Part shown: piece by piece, positions 60,338-64,000 of the stretch
Position numbering within the stretch: the first letter of the stretch is position 1
Layout of the letters: each line of letters starts with the position of its first letter
Origin: Reticulitermes speratus
Taxonomy: Eukaryota; Arthropoda; Insecta; Blattodea; Rhinotermitidae
Direction: 5' to 3'
DNA: 64,000 bases
NCBI GenBank assembly: GCA_021186555.1
Contig: JAJKFL010000004.1
Location: forward strand, 10,298,001 to 10,362,000
Position numbers and translations under genes: made by a program
Notes under the pieces: model-generated
Databases searched by the model: none
Told to the model about the DNA's origin: nothing
The model's input: the letters and a program-made list of their open reading frames with translations, nothing else

Positions 60338-60390
60338 TATACCCTGAAGGTGGAGGCAGTATGTTCCTCCGAAACGTTGGTACCCACCTG
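60338..60390 (+). ncRNA. Hammerhead-ribozyme-like motif, type H repeat
   Basis: TACC, CTGAAGG, T, GGAGG, loop CAGTATGTT, CCTCC, GAA, ACGT, T, GGTA. TACC pairs with GGTA (stem I), GGAGG with CCTCC (stem II), and ACGT is self-complementary (stem III). The same extra T before stem II is present as at 30363. The core is CTGAAGG, so the A9 position is changed. Confidence 0.45.
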
Positions 60391-60471
60391 TCAGTCTACA
60401 TTTTGTCGTAATGCAGAAAACAACAATACAAATCAATCATCGCGATAATGAGCACCGTTGGATTTCTTGCA

Positions 60472-60906
60472 AGGTGGTGCACATTACCTAGGCAATGCAC
60501 ATTTCCTAGGCAGTGCCCATTATCTGGGCGGTGCACTTTACCTAGGTGGTGCACATTACCTAGGTGGTGCACATTGTCTAAGTGGTTCATATTACCTAGG
60601 TGGTGCACATTACCTAGACGGTGCACATTACCTCAGGGGCACAGATTACCTAGGTGGTGCACATTACCTCAGAGGCACATATATACCAAGGTGGTGTATA
60701 TTACCTAGGTGGTGTACATTACCTAGGTGGTGCATATTACCTAGGTGGTGCACATTACCTAAATGGTGCATATTTCCTAGGTGGTGCACATTGCCTAAGT
60801 TGTGCATATTACCTAGGCGGTGCACATTGCCTATGTGGTGCTCATTATCTAGGTGGTGCACATTACCTAGGTGGTGCACATTGCCTAAGTGGTGCACGTT
60901 ACCTAT
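60472..60906 (+). repeat. 18-bp minisatellite, about 24 units
   Basis: The unit is GTGCACATTACCTAGGTG with point variants. GTGCAC and CCTAGG are each palindromic. Since 18 is a multiple of 3, both strands stay open, giving spurious peptides of HYLGGA type (plus) and HHLGNV type (minus). Confidence 0.95.
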
Positions 60907-61470
60907 ATGTAAAGCGACCAAATTTTTTAATAATCAGTGCTGGGTAAGATATTAACATAATTGTTGTTTGATTAAATTATGTTTTTGTGGAAGTTTTTAT
61001 CGTTGGATGTAATAAATTATTAAATGTGGAAAAGTAAATTATTTCACAATCCAAAGTTGATGTCGTGCACCAACTTACACCTCGCTGATCGCGATTGCTG
61101 CAAAGACTTAGATATTTGCATATTTTTACATTACGAGTCTTAACACGCTGTGATGTGAATGGCTTTCACTTAATTGCAAATAGTACAGGTGTTCCCTTTT
61201 AGTGTCATATAATTGACTCTTCTGTCACGAATCTCAAAGATTAAACTTAGGTATTGCAATCAACACGCTTACAATCTTTCATACTACTTAACATTATACG
61301 TTGTTAACAAACAATATTAACGCGACCGTATGACTTACTTTTGAAATCTAACAAGACAAGTAGCCATCTTACAACAGGATGTAATTTAAACTCTCATAAA
61401 AACCCCGTTACCCTTCCTGATAGCCCTGAAGTCATCTTGATACGCAGATGCGTTCTTCAAGAACGTCTTA

Positions 61471-62007
61471 AGCCGGGATTAGACGGCGCGTGGCTCGGCT
61501 CGTTTTACGTCATAACTGACGTCATTGACAAAGAATCGTATTTAAACGCGCCGTGTATCCGGCCTGGCGCGGCGCGGCTTGTGATTGGGGGAGCGAGGCT
61601 CGTTGGATCGCCGCAGAAGCGGTTTTTTCACGATCCTCAAAGGGACTCGGCGCGGGCAGCTGTTGCGGCTACACGGGGCTTGCAGTCTACGCGCCAAGCC
61701 AGTCTCGTCCAAGTCTCTATACACTTAGGTCTGGTCTTTGTTTTCTGCTGTCGGGGTGCGCGAAGAGTGACATTTTCTGTCCCACAATTGGTATTGGCTA
61801 GAATGGAGTGGTCAAACGAGGACTTTTTAAGTTCATAGAACAACACGACTTATTCCACAAGCCGAACCTACCCGAGCAAGGCCGCTGGTCCGCCATTTGC
61901 CGAGCTGCGCCGCGTCGTGTAGCCAGATTGTCTTTTCTGTTCCGATCTGTTGGCCGAGCAAATGACGTCACGTCACTCGACGAGCAGCGCACCGTCTAAT
62001 CCCGGCT
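61471..62007. mobile_element. PIF/Harbinger-type MITE with TTA duplication
   Basis: Ends AGCCGGGATTAGACGG and CCGTCTAATCCCGGCT are perfect 16-bp inverted repeats, with weaker pairing beyond. TTA flanks both sides (61468-61470, 62008-62010). 537 bp and strikingly GC- and CpG-rich for this window. No transposase. The class is inferred from the 3-bp TTA duplication. Confidence 0.82.
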
Positions 62008-62924
62008 TTACACTGTCTCCGGATTGTGACCAGAGCAACTATACTAGGATTCAAACATGATGACGGGTGAATCTCAGGTTGTCAGATACATTTGTATTAA
62101 TCTGCGAAGGGGGCGAGTGAGATTTTATGTTACGGATACCCAGAGGTCAGTGATGCTGATTCATTTAACTTTCACCAACTCTTACTACCGAGGAATTAAC
62201 AGCCATCCGCCATTTTATTCAACTGTTAGAATAGATATTGTAATGTATATCATTTGATCTCCGGTAGTAATAATGACTCCCTTTCAATGAACGTTCGTTT
62301 ATAAACTTCTTGATGGCGTCTTGATACTCTGTTGTAATAATATGCAGCGTGTTTTAAGACATGTCGTCTTCGATGGCTATTTGTACTTAAATAAAATTCA
62401 GGTTGAGACGTTTATTTGGTTACAGGTTAAAATTAAGTATAGCTCTGACGTACGTAAAGTTGTGACGTATTTGTAGACCGCACAGAGCACTTAGGACAGT
62501 ATGATTTTGAAACTCTAAGTAAAGAACAAGATATTGTACTTATAAAGTAACATTAAGGCGTGTTCACGTAACCACTGTTGCTGTGGAAAAGCAATAAGTA
62601 TTACATATTCTGAGTGTGTGTCTGTAGCCTTAGTTATCCAGCATGCAAAGCGCATGCGCCGTATTATATTGTCATCTGTGGCCTTAATGGCTGTACCATA
62701 TTTTTCCACTATCTCTTAAAAGGTACAATTTTCGGAAAAATAGTTATTGAACATGAAATGTGTGTTTTGATTTTCTGTTCAACTTTTATCCGAAACATTT
62801 CTCATTCTAGAGAAGATTTCAGCGAGATATTGTCATAAATGTACATACGTCTTCATGTAAAGTACCCGTTATTCTTGTCAGATTTAAATGAAACTTGAAT
62901 TTTCTCGGCAGATTTTAGAAAAAA

Positions 62925-63000
62925 ACTAAAATACAAAATTTCATGAAAATCCGTCCAGTGGGAACCGAGTTGTTCCATGCGGACGGACGGACAGACGTGA
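62925..63000 (+). repeat. Dispersed retroelement 3'-end-like segment
   Basis: ATTTCATGAAAATCCGTCCA then GTGGGAACCGAG and a GGACGGACGGACAGACG tail, a wording common at 3' ends of arthropod non-LTR elements. Confidence 0.5.
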
Positions 63001-63011
63001 CGAAGCTAATA

Positions 63012-63201
63012 AAAACACACAATACTCAAACCAGCAAACTGCACTCTTATTATTTTTAGATGTTCTATATTACAATATCTGTGGATTAGTCTGCTGATAT
63101 TGTAATATAGAATATCTAAAAATAGTAAGAGTGCATTTTGTTGTTTTGAGTATTGTGTGTTTTGATTAGCGACAATGCACGGTATGAACAATATAAAAAA
63201 A
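63012..63201. mobile_element. Hairpin insertion with 14-bp flanking duplication
   Basis: Arms at 63012-63080 and about 63098-63168 are inverted (AAAACACACAATACTCAAA with its complement, ATATTGTAATATAGAATATC region). TGACGAAGCTAATA flanks at 62998-63011 and 63202-63215. The right side ends in ATAAAAAA. Confidence 0.8.
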
Positions 63202-63875
63202 TGACGAAGCTAATAGTCACTTTTCGCAAGTTTGCAAACGCGCCTAAAAACGAGACCTCTAATTGGCATCCTAAAATAACAATACTAATAAAATGAGATG
63301 ATTACAAAGATTTATACAACTGCGTAAGGCAGAACAAATCCTTGTTACATTGAACTGTGAACTGGTCACAATAACAATGGCTCCCTTTCCGTGAAATCCC
63401 TTTCACAAAGACGGCTGCAGATGGAGGTGGACGCAGATGGACGCTATGTAGTACCAAAAATTTAATTACAGAATTTATAACTGGGATCCTAACAAACAGA
63501 CGGGTCGACTCGACCGAAGATGTACGTTTGGCACTTTTTTTTCCATTTATGATATGCGTCCATCTCTCGCCGGGTTATCTTAACTCATGGCCGGCTGTCT
63601 ACGTAGCTTTTGAAAAGTTATTTTCACCCCTCCCAAAAGTCTCCCATTACAATCAAGGCACATGGACACGCCCACCCTCTCCTACGTTACATACAATAAC
63701 GTAACATTACGTTACTAACCTTTCCCTTCTAATTCTTGTTGCTTCATTACAGGTATGTGTCAACCGACTTACAATCGAGCTTTAAAAAATCCTCATGCGG
63801 TGAAAGTGTGCAAGTTTTAAGCAGACCGCATTATTCTATTACGATTCGCTTGGACGCTTGTTCCCCGTTCAGACA

Positions 63876-64000
63876 ATGCTACAGTTACAGATGGTCATGG
63901 TGGAGTTAAGTCGATGGAACTGCTTCAGTGCTTTTATCTTGTTACTGTTGGCAACACATATTGAGGCAGCTAACGTCACTGAAGTTACAAATAATGCAGG
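63876..64000 (+). CDS. First coding exon of an unidentified secreted or membrane protein (cut by window end)
   Basis: The ATG at 63876 opens a frame to the window edge (41 codons). It starts MLQLQMVMVELSRWNCF, then a hydrophobic core SAFILLLLLATHIEA and ANVTEVTNNA. This is a classical signal peptide with a cleavage site after EA and an N-glycosylation site (NVT). An in-frame TGA lies upstream at 63811-63813 and no other ATG intervenes, fixing the start. A strong polypyrimidine tract and CAG at 63722-63752 suggest the exon begins at 63753, with a 5' UTR intron before it. Product not recognised. Confidence 0.7.
   Translation, partial: MLQLQMVMVELSRWNCFSAFILLLLATHIEAANVTEVTNNA

Noticed and set aside
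60472..60906. CRISPR-like array
   Set aside because: Contiguous 18-bp tandem repeat without spacers, in a eukaryotic genome.
60458..60955. 165-codon ORF of HYLGGA repeats and its antisense HHLGNV frame
   Set aside because: 18-bp minisatellite; both strands are open because the unit is a multiple of three. No start context or splice support.
61341..61838. 165-codon GC-rich ORF near 61.5 kb
   Set aside because: It overlaps a Harbinger-type MITE and runs across its terminus; overlapping long frames exist on both strands due to GC content.

Overview
This is eukaryotic, almost certainly insect, nuclear DNA. Genes are split into many short exons with GT-AG introns, AT-rich introns run to several kilobases, and the spacers are packed with decayed transposons, tRNA-derived SINEs and non-LTR retrotransposon fragments. 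The repeat repertoire resembles what I know from large polyneopteran genomes such as cockroaches and termites. That placement is an inference from repeat style, not a proof.

Host genes. (1) Minus strand, 25133 down to 9615: the 5' part (7 coding exons, about 548 residues) of a KCTD3/SHKBP1-type BTB plus WD-repeat protein. Its last exons are not in the window and should lie past the left edge. (2) Plus strand, 41608 to 55046: a complete 13-exon gene for IFT70 (TTC30/DYF-1), a TPR protein of the intraflagellar transport complex. Exon phases join without a break to give 651 residues. A symmetric RFX X-box lies 68 bp upstream of the start codon. (3) Plus strand, 63876 to the right edge: the first coding exon of an unidentified secreted or membrane protein, a signal peptide preceded by a good 3' splice site.

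Layout. 1-9.6 kb: repeats (Tigger-like transposase pseudogene, RNase H fragment, Tigger-derived MITE, SINEs). 9.6-25.1 kb: KCTD3-like gene, whose introns hold a decayed multi-copy insect repeat protein, a mariner deletion derivative, a hAT-type MITE, SINEs and a broken APE-type LINE. 25.5-41.2 kb: a repeat-dominated spacer with a 1.2 kb near-perfect inverted repeat, a broken piggyBac transposase, LINE ends and a decayed C2H2 zinc-finger array. 41.5-55 kb: IFT70, whose introns hold a second copy of the Tigger MITE, SINEs and two clean minisatellites. 55-63.7 kb: repeats, including a Tigger-type element with TA duplications, a tRNA-SINE, an 18-bp minisatellite and a Harbinger-type MITE.

Most interesting signal: several otherwise different repeats share a short motif that can be folded as a hammerhead ribozyme (CTGAAGA, a helix, then GAAAC, with stem I complementarity and a palindromic stem III). 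The best case is present in both arms of the 29274-30484 inverted repeat. This suggests Penelope-like element terminal repeats. I find no bacterial-type systems, CRISPR arrays, rRNA genes or intact tRNA genes.
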